Assembly: GCA_022605425.2 (NCBI GenBank)
Contig: JAKIMF020000004.1
Coordinates: 124,001-188,000 of the forward strand
Length of the DNA stretch: 64,000 nucleotides
Source of the DNA: Hamiltosporidium tvaerminnensis
Lineage: Eukaryota; Microsporidia; Dubosqiidae
Direction: 5' to 3'
Shown in pieces: positions 1-11,029 of this stretch (within the stretch, counting starts at the first letter, position 1; the number at the start of each line of letters is the position of its first letter). A program made the position numbers and the translations under genes. The notes below the pieces were generated by a model. It saw only the letters and a list, made by a program, of their open reading frames with translations, did not search any database and had not been told where the DNA came from.

Positions 1-154
1 ATAAAAAATAAGCTGTAATTTCGACAACTTTAGCGTTATCAGAAAATCTACATAATTCAGATAGCTATTTTAAGATAATATTTTGATAGATAGATTATCG
101 AATTACTATTTATAGTAATAAAATTTGTAAAAATGTTGAAAAAATGATTACTCC

Positions 155-1657
155 ATGTTTTTTACTATATTCCTTTGCTTCGAAATTTTACATTGTTATA
201 CTGGCTTGAATGGTGATCCAACAATTGTTGAAAACTGTTGCATTGAACTAGACCTTGTGCCACAGACGAATCGTGAAATTTCTATAATTATTAAAACCAT
301 AGATTCTGACATGCTGCCATGGAAATTAAATGAATTGGCATCTGTTATATCATACTATATTGAGTATGTCAAAAAATATACAAATTCTGTTCATCACAAA
401 TTTTTAACACGCTTCATATGCTTGATTGTCTACATTATACATCAAAAGAATAAAACCGAACCAATAGTATATAAGACAGAGCTTCTCTTTAATATTCTAT
501 CATTTGCAAAACTGTATGAATATAACAGATGCAATAAAGAAATGAATGATATTGAAAAAGCAAGAATAGTTTCTCTTTTCAAAACCGGTATGAAGCGTAT
601 AGAATATATTCATGAATCATTGGAAATAAGAACCCATAAAATAGAAATTGACTATCTCTTGACTATAAAAAATATCGAAACCAGTTGTGATCTTAATAGT
701 GACCTGGATTTCAAAATACTAGACAATACTTATGTCGTAGATGAAAGAAATATAGAGTCAGATCTTAGTAATTATCTCAAAAGTGGATCTTTTGAACAAA
801 CATATTCGTTTTATTTATATTTAAAGCTTGATTTTCTATTAAAAAACCGGGAAGAGTTGAATTATGAGGTTATAATCTTTCCTTTAAATCAAATTTTTTT
901 TAACAAAGATTTTTTTAATCAGCTTTTGGATCTTAATTTATCTTTAACAAAGGATTTAAGCATAAAATTTGATCAAGTAAAATACAAAAAATTTATGATG
1001 TTCATCTCTGAACCATACATCAATACCGTTTTAAACCAATCCTCAAGTTTTGATTCCATTTTCGAATTTTCCGAAAAGACTTTTTTTAGTAAAAATGAAA
1101 ATATTTCTAAGGAATTTCCAGAATATCTTTTGGAATTTTTCATAGAAAAACAGTATGAAAATCAAATAGATTTGATTTATGGTTTTTTAGATGATATATC
1201 TACACCACAGTTCAATAAGTATATTCTTTTGGTTCTTTGTTTGAAATTTCCTTGTTTCAACCAAAATATATGCAATAAAGAAATACTATTGAGAATTATC
1301 TTGGAATGCATATTTTTAACCAATATTTTAAGCCCGGAAATAATTAATGTAAAGGGATTGATTTCTGGAGAAATTCTTGAGATTAATTTATTTCAAATCT
1401 TAGAACAACATCTACAAAATCAAAATATCAAAATAAAAATACCGATTGATAGAAAAGCACTTTTCCAAAGATATATTCCAGAGACATTTAAATTTTTAGA
1501 GAACATGGTGATTATAATTGCATGTGCAAATCAATTTTTATTCTTGAAAATAGGTAATTTGGTTTCGAAAAAACTACGGAAACTAAAATTGAAAGTTTCT
1601 GATACACTGTTTGGCAATTTTAAAATTTATTTATCGTATCTTTTGACTTGGAATTAA
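155..1657 (+). CDS. Unknown protein with N-terminal signal peptide
   Basis: A 500-residue reading frame starting at an ATG. Residues 1-20 are a hydrophobic stretch that looks like a signal peptide, so the product probably enters the secretory pathway. The rest is rich in Ile, Leu, Asn, Lys and Phe with no catalytic motif I recognise, and I cannot assign a family. The length, far beyond chance in DNA this AT-rich, argues that it is a real gene. Only CC, not CCC, precedes the ATG. The frame stops at 1655-1657 exactly where another frame, open from 1624, takes over and encodes a low-complexity region and a C-terminal membrane span. One gene broken by a single-base indel, or joined by frameshifting, is therefore likely. 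Signal peptide plus C-terminal span would make a type I membrane protein. Confidence 0.6.
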   Translation: MFFTIFLCFEILHCYTGLNGDPTIVENCCIELDLVPQTNREISIIIKTIDSDMLPWKLNELASVISYYIEYVKKYTNSVHHKFLTRFICLIVYIIHQKNKTEPIVYKTELLFNILSFAKLYEYNRCNKEMNDIEKARIVSLFKTGMKRIEYIHESLEIRTHKIEIDYLLTIKNIETSCDLNSDLDFKILDNTYVVDERNIESDLSNYLKSGSFEQTYSFYLYLKLDFLLKNREELNYEVIIFPLNQIFFNKDFFNQLLDLNLSLTKDLSIKFDQVKYKKFMMFISEPYINTVLNQSSSFDSIFEFSEKTFFSKNENISKEFPEYLLEFFIEKQYENQIDLIYGFLDDISTPQFNKYILLVLCLKFPCFNQNICNKEILLRIILECIFLTNILSPEIINVKGLISGEILEINLFQILEQHLQNQNIKIKIPIDRKALFQRYIPETFKFLENMVIIIACANQFLFLKIGNLVSKKLRKLKLKVSDTLFGNFKIYLSYLLTWN

Positions 1658-2166
1658 ATAAAACATTCGAGGCACCATCTAACCTTAAACCCGTATTTGT
1701 ACCTATACTCCAACCAGAATCTGAATCTCAACCTGAACAAGAAACTGCTACTAGAAGAGAACCTGCACATGAAAGAGAACCTAAAACTAAACGAGAGCCT
1801 GAAACAATACGAGAACCTGCATCCAAGCATGCATTTGAGCGTGCACCTAAAGCCCCTTATGCGAATAAACCACTAACAAATGTCCATAAAAAAGAAAACT
1901 CACCGAACCCACCACCGAACACCAAAGTTGTGCAAAAAAATAATGGAACTAACCCTGAAAATTTAACCGAAACGACTAGAAGTAGCAAATTAAAAAAACA
2001 AGAATCAAAAATATTGGAAAGTGAAACAGAATCCAAAAGATCAGAAGCAAAGCCCCAAGAAGAAAATAATGCATTTAGAACGATCTTAATAGTGGTATTG
2101 GTTTTTACATCAGTTATTGGCATATCTGCGACCGGATATTGGATTTATCTTGAGCAATTAGAATAA
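1648..2166 (+). CDS. C-terminal part of the preceding gene: low-complexity stalk and membrane span
   Basis: This frame has no ATG anywhere and is open from 1624, overlapping the end of the upstream frame, so it is unlikely to be an independent gene. It encodes a Glu/Arg/Pro-rich segment with repeated REP units (about residues 35-60), a Lys/Asn/Ser-rich hydrophilic stretch, and near the C-terminus a hydrophobic run of about 20 residues (ILIVVLVFTSVIGISATGYW) with a short acidic tail. Such a stalk and anchor fits the C-terminus of a surface or ER membrane protein. No GTAAGT donor or CTAATTTAG-like acceptor is visible at the junction, so splicing is less likely than an indel or a sequencing error. 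The strong composition bias differs from the upstream frame. Confidence 0.45.
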   Translation: MELNKTFEAPSNLKPVFVPILQPESESQPEQETATRREPAHEREPKTKREPETIREPASKHAFERAPKAPYANKPLTNVHKKENSPNPPPNTKVVQKNNGTNPENLTETTRSSKLKKQESKILESETESKRSEAKPQEENNAFRTILIVVLVFTSVIGISATGYWIYLEQLE

Positions 2167-4594
2167 AGTTTTTTGGTTTATATTTTATAAAATTTGGTTT
2201 CTTTGAAAAAGAACTTTTAAACAGCCTAAAAAAATTGAGAAGCACTTTCTAATTTAACTAGAAATTTTGCTCGTAGAAACAAACTTTCTTTTAAATTTAT
2301 AAAAATCGGAAAATAATCCTAAACTTTATTATCTAAGCTATATTTTCTTAAAATTTTCTGTAGTAATTTTTTATTCCCATCTGCTTGTTTCTTATATATT
2401 TTTCTAGCCGTTCATTTGCAAATTATTACCCTCTTTGAGCAATTTCTCAATAAAAATTTAGGCTTTTTGTAACCTGGATTTTCTCGTCTTTTTTTATATT
2501 TACGTTGAATATTTCGGAGCCTCGGCTACAATTTTATGTCTGTTCACTTTCCACTTATGTTCATTCGTTTCGATCCTTTTTCTTGAAGAAATTTATTGTT
2601 CTGAAGTGTTTTATTTTTCTGCTAAAACCGTGTTTCTTAACGATATGCTTATTTATTAATTTATTTATGTATAAATTCATACACATTTTTATTAAAAATC
2701 TTTCAATTTATTCAAGTATAAAGTTTCGCCAAGATATTCAAGCAAAATTGTTTTTGCAATTTTTATTGAGAATATGAATAAATTAGAAAGAAAAATAGTA
2801 GAAATGCATAAATCTTTTCATACAATTTCTTGTGTAACTGTAAATTATTAGAATGGGATTTCAACAAAGTGGTGTAATTTTTTTTAAAATGAAAACGTCA
2901 CAAAAATAAAAAAAATATCTATTTGTTATCCTTGCTAATATTACAATATATAAAGAAATTTTACAATTTTTATTCAAATCTTTTCTTGAACTATTAGAAT
3001 TTTTTTAATTGCTTTGTGTTCACTTCTACTCACTATAATTGATTATATGAGATTTATGAACAAATAAAAAGAGTCATATCTAATTAAACCATTATTATTG
3101 GTGTCTTGTAATGTTTTAACTAATTAAACATTTCGAGGCGAGTCGTGGTAGTACGAGACATTACTAAATTATATAAATGATAACTTACAAATTTTAAATT
3201 TTTTAGAGAATTTAAAAATTCTATGAATCATTTTTTCCAATAATTTTTTTCATTTGAGTTAGTTTGCCGGAAAAAATTTTTTTAGAAAGAACGGCGATTC
3301 TCCCTTCAATAGTTATATATTTTTGCCAATTAATATAAAATATCTTCGGTTTTTTTCTAAATTTTAAAGACCCCTTGAATATTATACATCTAGTTTATAT
3401 TTTCAAACATTAAGAAAAATTATTTGGAATAAAGAATAAGCTAAAATAAATATTTTTGAATTCCTGAAAAAAAACTTATATATATTCTGTGACACGCCAC
3501 AAATTATATATTGGATGATTTTGTTAATTTTATATATTAATGATACCAAATTTTAACGTTTTTTTCTAAGTAAAGATTAATATGTGTTTTTTACGCAATA
3601 GGGCCTGTGCTTTTCTAGGTCTACTTAACAAGTATACATAAATTTTTTACAAGTTACAATATCAAACAATAAATATATTTTATAAGCGAAAGCTTCTAAA
3701 AAATGATTAATTGATGTATAATCTAACCTGTGAAAATCTTCCGAGTTTTATAGCAAAAAAATTATCTGAATACATCATACAGAGAAAAAAATTTACAAAT
3801 TTGAATGTTTACCTGAAATAAATTTTAATAAAACTTATAGTGAAACCAACAAAGTATATTTCTATGTGTTTTGTAAATGAATTCCCTATAATCATATTTC
3901 AGAGTATATTTTGCAATATTCAGTAGAATCTTAATTCTTTATTTTTTATGGTAAAATAATAAGAGAGAATCAAAAGTTTTTGAGCTCTAGCAAAAATATA
4001 AAGATCTAATGATATAAGACATATATAACTCCCATATTACATATAATCAGAAATATCTCAGTTAATATTTTCAAGGTCTTTGTGAAAGAATAAATTTATA
4101 ATCGTTAATTCGAATGATAGAACAAAAAGAAAGTCTGACTTAACATAACCCAGTCAAAGTGAAACGTTGAAAGAAAGAAGATAGCTGATAAAAACATCAT
4201 ATTGAACAATTTTCATAAAAAAAAAACACTAAAAATGAAATTTTGTTTTCTTATAAATACACATTGAAAATATCTTAATATAAAATATTATTTTACAGAT
4301 GAAGTAATTAAGAGACAAAATTTAATAATTATTTTACTGTAAGTTTAAACTGAATATAAAAATTTGTATTAAACAAAATTCAAATATATTTTTTCATTTA
4401 GATGAATACAAAGGTTTGAATTCAATATTACATGTCATTGTGAATTATTAGGAACCAATTATAGCTAGATTTGACTTAAATATACACGAAAAATAGCCTA
4501 ATTTTTATATATTACGCATGGTTTTTTGAATTCTTTTACCTTTGTATATTTTTTAGTTTTAAATTTTTATACAAAATTTGAAAGTACTTTATTT
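2167..4594. other. Intergenic, no gene recognised
   Basis: AT-rich DNA with many stops in all frames. The only recognisable element is a dispersed repeat near 2970-3215. A 90-codon open frame at 2505-2777 is Phe/Leu/Ile-rich and does not look like a gene. Confidence 0.6.
2970..3215 (+). repeat. Dispersed repeat, copy 1 (partner near 50.65-50.89 kb)
   Basis: By eye this shares roughly three-quarters identity over about 200 bp with the reverse complement of the region upstream of the uS7 gene. Shared landmarks in order are CACTTCTACTCACTAT, AGATTTA followed by CAAATAA, CATTATTGGT, ATTTCGAGG and GACATT. No open frame is shared. The class is unknown; it could be an old retroelement fragment or a structured RNA. 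Confidence 0.55.
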
Positions 4595-5317
4595 AAAAGT
4601 AGCCCATCTTGTTGAAACAGGGGCAAGTGTTATATTTGTTTTTCATGATATTAATGCAGTTCTAGGTTTAAAATAAGTAAGTGCTACTTCAAGACTCCAT
4701 CAGTGTCCTTTTAAATACTTATATCCCAAAGCCTTTCATCTACCAGGTGTGTAGAAGCTAATTACTAGGCGATTCAGTTTCCCGAAGTTAGTTTATGTCC
4801 GTTTTATGGAGTGTGATCGAAAGCCGAGGCCCTCCTCTAGGCTCCCCCAAGACTATGCCGCATTCCCACTTACTTTACACCTTCCGAACCCAGTAGACTT
4901 CTAGCTAAGATTTATTTCAGAGATTTACATGGGGTCCACCTAAACTTTGCAATGTTATACCAACAGCTATAACCTGCTACTTGGCACTCCCAGCTTATAA
5001 TGGTTTTTATTTTTATATCCTAGGTGCTAAGTATTCTAACCCGAGTAAGCAAAGCTAGGTTTCTATGCTTTTAAATGTCAATTACCTATATTTTCAGCCG
5101 TTGTCTGCAATCTAGTTACATAAAAAATCACAAACTAAATTTTTAGAAAAGTCTCGCCATTTTGTAGACCTTCTCCTACTCGTACAAAATCTCATGAAAC
5201 AACCGAAAATGTAGTTTGATTATATTACCACCGAAAATCAATCAATGATATTCACACCAGTTTCACATACTCATTGCCAAGCAAAAAATTTTTTATGTGG
5301 GTATGTTCCTTCCACCA
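4595..5317 (-). repeat. 730-bp repeat family, copy A (diverged)
   Basis: Full-length but mutated copy of the non-coding repeat best defined at 21064-21793. I define the sense strand as starting GGGTGGAGGGAGGATAACC and ending ACTTTTAAATAAAG. On that definition this copy is on the minus strand and retains the ACTTTTAAATAAAG tail. It pairs head-to-head with copy B about 260 bp away. No convincing target-site duplication remains. Confidence 0.85.
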
Positions 5318-5575
5318 GCCTATTGGTTAAAAACTTATTAATCAAAATTATTTATCATTTTGTCAAATTATAAACAAGACTAATATAACATATTCTTAAC
5401 TAATTCCCTCAAATGAATCTATAGTATGTTTTTAAGGAGATAATCAAAGTTATTTCAGCAGATAAATACAATAAAAAACACATAGTTTATTTAACAATCC
5501 TTTTATTCATAAAACCAGATCGGATTTATTTCTAGGAATATTAAAAATTTCTCGAAAATTTTCATGTAAAAATTG

Positions 5576-6262
5576 ACGGAAGTAGGATGGAAGAAAGATA
5601 ACCACAAAAAATCATATCTGCTTTGCAATGAATAGGTAAAATGGATGTATGAAATCAAGTTAGGTTTTTTGTGATGTTAAAACCCCACTATATTTTTGTT
5701 TCTTCCACGAGAGGTTGTAGGCGAGGAGAAGACCTATTAAACGGCGAAAGTTTTTGTAAAATATATTTGGTGGTTTTTTATGTTACTAGATTGCAGATTT
5801 CGATCTAACTTGTGAGTAATTACGATATAAAAGCATAGAACCTAGCCCAGCTCACTTGGGTTAGATGGTTTAGCACTCGAAGATGTGAAAGGAAAATCCT
5901 TTGTAGCCAGGAAAATTAAGTATCATTTTTTACCTTTCATTTTACATTCAAATAGACTAAACGAGCTTTTTTATGTAGACGAAATATATCATGACTAGAA
6001 GTTTATATAGTTAGTTAAGTGTGGATTGTTTTTAAGCTGCACGTTTTGGTAAATTCCCAGGTAGCCTCACCTGTGATCAGACTCTAGCCAGCCGACTTCA
6101 ATTAACACCAGACAACCGCTTCGCCTATTAATTAGGTTTTAGATATTTTTTATACGAGAGGCTTTAGAATGTAGGTATTGTAGAAGTACCGATGGAATAT
6201 TGGGCTGAATTATTTGTAAAACCCAAAACGCAGTTAATGTAATGAAAAAAAATAACTTTTCC
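5576..6262 (+). repeat. 730-bp repeat family, copy B (decayed)
   Basis: Decayed sense-strand copy. The start (GGAAGTAGGATGGAAGAAAG), the internal GGGTTAGATGG region, and the CCTATTAATTAGG and ACCGATGGA landmarks line up with the family, but the GC-rich middle near 5900-6060 is heavily altered. The 5' end faces copy A. Confidence 0.75.
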
Positions 6263-7868
6263 CCAATTTTTATCCGATGCAATATTTTTCGAATTAATGT
6301 GCCAAGTAACACTCAAACGTAATAATTTTAGGTTTCTATAAATATCATGGGGAAATGAATTGTTGTGTCTATAAGAATCAATCTTTTTGATATATTTTCA
6401 AAGTAAATTAAAGTATTTACTCCTTTTCAATACAGTTATTTCTTTTCTAGAATGAATTAGAAAAATTTTTATTTGTTACTATATTTACTAAATATTCAAA
6501 CGAATTCAATTAAAAATAATTTTAAGATCTAATTAAAAATAGCAAGATTATCGATTTAAAAAACAGTGGTGCTTCTTTAAAGTAATAAAAACAATTTATC
6601 AGATTTTTTTCAAAAATTCTATTTTCTAATATAACACTAAGATTCGTTTAAAATTAAATACATTTTAAATATTATATTTGCTAAATTTCGATTTGTAGAA
6701 TAATATTTAACTTCTTTTGGTGTTTTTGATTTTTTTAATTTTTTTTAAAAAGAACAATTATTACTTTTCAAGATAAATTAATTCAATATTTTTTTTATTA
6801 AATTATTCGTTAAAAGAAAAATTACTACTAATATTTAATTTATAAATATATTTCTTGTTAAAGAACAATTAAGAAAAAAAATGATTTTTTTACTAAATTT
6901 CAATGATTTAAAGTATTAAATTTATATGAATGAAAACAAATTTATTCTAATTTTATAAATTTTCAAGAAAGCTGCAATTAATCATAAAATAATATTTTTT
7001 GAGAAAACTCTTTTGTGAATGAATTTTCTGCCTTAAATTTAAAACCAAGTGTTTCAGAGAGGATATATTCAGTCAAGGTGAGAAGATTTTAAAAGTGGTC
7101 AATGCATCGCTTTTTGAAAATTAACATCTATTAATGATATTCGTATTTTAATTTATATAATTTGATTAGAGAAAATTTAATTTAAAATAATTAAATTTTT
7201 TTTAAATATTTATTTCGCTATTTTTGAATTTAGATTTATGATTAGGTTTAATTAAAAAAAATCAACTGAGAAAACATATTTATAAACAATTGGAATATAA
7301 ACAAAAGCTTTATGGTGCTTATTTTTTTTATTTTTACATCATCAGCATTTATGTTAAGAACTTTGAAAAGTATTCTATTAGATCAATTCCTCATTGAAAA
7401 TTTGAAATTATCGCACTAATAAATATTAAAATTATATTATTATGAAACAATAACCTTATCTTATGATAATACACGTTTTTGTTTATGAAACTTGCATGAA
7501 TTAAATATTAATAATTTAATTAATACAATATTGTTAATTCATTATCCGAAGTTCTAGAATATGTTTGGAATATGTGTAATAAATAAATCATATTTTTTAA
7601 TTCAATAAATTTATGTTTACAATTTGTGTTACATGTATTTATCTATTTCCAAGTGTACTTTATGAAATTAAATGACACAATACACTTCAGATATTTTCAT
7701 AAATTGACTAATCATTAACCTGAAATCTTTCTTATCTAATCTATGATTGGTTATATGAGTGATCGAAGTCTTATTTTTTCTAATGAAACAATCTCATTTA
7801 ATATAATTGGTTGATTTTCCAAACAAGGAAAAAGGGGAAAAATAAAAAAAAAATGAATCTCATAACAT
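6263..7868. other. Intergenic upstream of the homeodomain gene
   Basis: Very AT-rich, with long A and T runs and stops in every frame. I see no gene, tRNA or repeat family here. It may contain the promoter of the homeodomain gene, but no CCC triplet lies just before that start codon. Confidence 0.5.
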
Positions 7869-8312
7869 ATGAGGGATGATTGTGAGCAAAGTGATGAGAG
7901 GAGCGAAAGATGCAGCAGTGACTCTAAAATTACAGAATATAAGAAAAGATCGAGAACAGTAATGAGCCCGGGACAAGCCAAGGTATTGAAGAAATATTTT
8001 GAAATTAATACTTTCCCGTCTACGGAAGTACGTGAAGAGCTTGCTCGTACGCTCGGAATGAAGCCACGTACAGTACAAATATGGTTTCAGAATCAAAGAC
8101 AGAAAACCAAGCATCGCCATGAAGGTCTTTATAATCAACTATACAACCATGCTTTTTATAATTCTTCTTTGGCTCAAATTAATCATTATCTTCCCAAATC
8201 TTGTACCGGACTCGATATTTTGGCAGAAGCTGCATTAGGAAATCATATTGATTATAAAACTACTAAAGAAAATGTAATGAAAAACAAGTTAAGAGATAAG
8301 ACACAACAATAA
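7869..8312 (+). CDS. Homeodomain transcription factor
   Basis: A 147-residue protein with a full-length homeodomain at about residues 24-83: basic arm KKRSRT, then three helices, with the recognition helix carrying WFQNQRQK. The near-invariant W48, F49, N51 and R53 are present. Position 50 is Gln, which normally favours TAAT-type sites, and position 52 is Gln instead of the usual Arg. No three-residue loop extension is seen, so it is a typical rather than TALE homeodomain. The short N-terminus is acidic and polar; the C-terminal 60 residues have no known domain. It presumably acts in the nucleus as a DNA-binding regulator. An upstream ATG at 7853 closes after eight codons, so 7869 is the likely start. 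The coding GC content stands out from the flanks. Confidence 0.85.
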   Translation: MRDDCEQSDERSERCSSDSKITEYKKRSRTVMSPGQAKVLKKYFEINTFPSTEVREELARTLGMKPRTVQIWFQNQRQKTKHRHEGLYNQLYNHAFYNSSLAQINHYLPKSCTGLDILAEAALGNHIDYKTTKENVMKNKLRDKTQQ

Positions 8313-10482
8313 TAAAACTAATTTTATCAAAAAATTAATTTAATTAATTATTTTTTTAAAAAAAAGCAATCAGAATTTTTAATTAATTAATTGCTTTATA
8401 TTATTTAAATTGTTTATTAATTTCTATTATTGTGAAATTAATTAACTATATTTGGACATCACAATCATATGTTTAATTAATCAAATTTTTTTTATTCTTT
8501 AATTTTTTTTGATATTTGTGGTGAACTTATCGAAAATAAATTTTATTCGCTAAAACAAATCATTTTTTCTTTCAAAACTTGACTCTTTCTTATAGAATTC
8601 GATAAATTAAAAAAATTAATTCTTAGTTTTCAATATTGAATTTCAATCAACAAATATTTTTAATAATTTGTTTTTAAAATAAAAACGTAATTTTATCTAA
8701 AAAACATTTAAGAATTGTGTATTTCATATCAATATATGAACATTTAAAATATTGGTTGAAGCATTCAGCGAAATTATTTTTTAATTTGAACTTTACAATT
8801 TTTTTATTTAGTTCTCTAAAATTTAAATTATTGTTGATTATAATTGATTGTAACTTCTCTTAGGAAATATTTTATCAAAAAATATCTTATCTAGAGGTTC
8901 TCTTTATATTAATTCTCTTTTCAAATTATAAAAAAAATATTTTTTTTCCGGTAATATACTAAAAATATATTAATTAGAAAAAAAATAATTAATCAAATGA
9001 ATTTATTTTTAATATTTCTTAATTTATTTTTTAAAAAAACACTTTTAAGAAAAAATGTTTTTATAGCATTTTACTGTCCACTTTTAATTTTTTCCTCAAG
9101 TAATGTATTTAAATGTTGTAAAATATATATTCTGAACTATATATGAATTTAAATATAAATCAGTACATAAAAAAATTCAAATTTAATTTTTTTATCTGAG
9201 AGACATAATATAGATTATTTCTGATCCTAGGAAAGTTTACACAAATATTTTCATAGCTCCTTTAATGAAAATGTAAATCATATATTTAAATTTAGGAAAA
9301 TATGTGAAAAACTTATGTATTTTTATCAAATTCTAATATTAATATCTATAAAAGATCAAAATTATAAAAGTTCTAGAATTCAAATATGTTTTTCACAAAA
9401 TCGGTTTATATAGATACTCTAGAAAGCACTCTGTACGGAAAACTAGTTTTGATCAAATAGATTTAATGAATTTTATTGCAAAAACTTGCTTTTATGATGA
9501 ATTATGGCAAAGTGTTAAAAAGTAAAGCAAATTTACTAAATAAAAATAATTTACCGGGTTAATCGCTTAACTATGCGTATTTATATCTGTAAATTGATCC
9601 TACAATACAAAAAATATTTCAAACCATGTTCTTAATCATAATTGATTTTTTTTATTGGTACATTGTATAATTAGCTCAGATCTTGGTCTTTTTAGTGCTT
9701 TGTCTGTAATTCTTATTCTTCCCCCTTTTTTAATCCAAATAACCTAAATGGCCAGAAATATACTAAAAAATGCTAGATAAGTCGGTTCACCAAAAAAAAA
9801 CTTAAGCCAAACGATGATTTGAGGTCTTAACAGAAAGATATTTTTGATATTTTTATATCACTTGCTTTTTAGTCAAATTTATGGCAAAACGTTTTAATAA
9901 AATATAAATACGTGCAATTTTAAGCATAATATCTTTATAAATCATGTGGATTCTGACATTTTAATCTAGAAACTGTTTTTTTTGCTTTAACATATGGTTT
10001 TGATGTTATATATGTAAATATAGAATCCTTCTTACAGGATAATTTGTTATTCAATCTATAATTTGACTATTTTTATAACTTGAATTGTTTTGTATTTTTG
10101 ATTGAAAATTTAAGGATAGAGAAATCAAACGTATGTTTTGCTCGGATTTAAAGCAAAAATAATATTTTATGAATTTTGTGAAACTTGATGAGTTTCATTC
10201 AATACATATTTGTGATGTTTGAGGAGCATTATCTATAGTATTCTGTTTCCTCATAAGCAAGGTATCTATTTATAAAGTCGCTTTTAATTTATAGATTCAA
10301 AAAATATTATCAAAGAAGAATAAAATAACAAAAACCTACAAATAGTTAATTTTACACTAAATCTATCAGAATAGGTTGCGTCTATGAATGGTGAAATCAG
10401 AATCTCGCATATCATAATTTTTATTCTTAATTACATAGAGGCTTATATAATGATTTTTTTATTAGAATTATAAAAAATGGTA
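8313..10482. other. Intergenic, no gene recognised
   Basis: Over 2 kb of AT-rich sequence with stops in all frames and no recognisable RNA gene or repeat family member. It may be decayed mobile DNA beyond recognition by eye. Confidence 0.5.
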
Positions 10483-10848
10483 TTGAGGCATTATACGCAA
10501 AAATATAGACGGAACGATTTCCTTTGATCGATAAATAGGACTTGAGTCGGGACTAAATGCCGAAGAGATTAGGAAAAAAGCGTATATTGCATGTTATTTA
10601 AGGAGCTGTGATGCATAAACAACCAACACCTCTTTCCACAAATGAATACCGAGGAATATGGTGTCAAATAACCAAATGCAAAAAATCTCTTACCCCTTAT
10701 TTTATATGACCTGACTTCGGTAGAAGAATCGACAATAAGCGTAAATAAAAAGTCGAATTTAGAGGAAGGCAGTGAATTGATCAAAAAGATGGAAGAAATA
10801 ATTTAAAAGACAGAAAATTTGTTAACCCAGAATTTTATTAATTAAATT
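10483..10848 (+). mobile_element. 5'-truncated non-LTR retrotransposon, 3' end only
   Basis: Matches the last 366 bp of the non-LTR element seen at 32718-34063, including the 3' terminal GTTAACCCAGAATTTTATTA. It is bounded by a direct repeat AAAAATGGTA at 10473-10482 and 10849-10858, a target-site duplication typical of target-primed insertion. The coding part is interrupted by stops, so it is a dead copy. It abuts an older, more decayed copy of the same family. Confidence 0.85.
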
Positions 10849-11029
10849 AAAAATGGTAGACATAAAAAAAGTATGCAGTGAAAAACGAAATAGAATAAAA
10901 ATTCAGCAAATTGTGCTAAAGAATGAACAAAATACAAACAAGGTATATATATAGAGCAACATTCGGGTACAAATCTCGAACTCACTGTATTTCATATTAA
11001 AATGATTCCATCTCAAATAACACGAAATA

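Noticed and set aside
1857-2123. 88-codon minus-strand frame opposite the low-complexity region
   Set aside because: Shadow of the plus-strand biased composition; no start signal or domain.
3008-3170. Dispersed repeat as a TG...CA solo LTR
   Set aside because: Similarity extends beyond the apparent TG and CA ends and there is no flanking duplication.
4595-5317. 730-bp family as a solo LTR
   Set aside because: No TG...CA ends and the best copy has a 16-bp target duplication, too long for integrase-mediated insertion.
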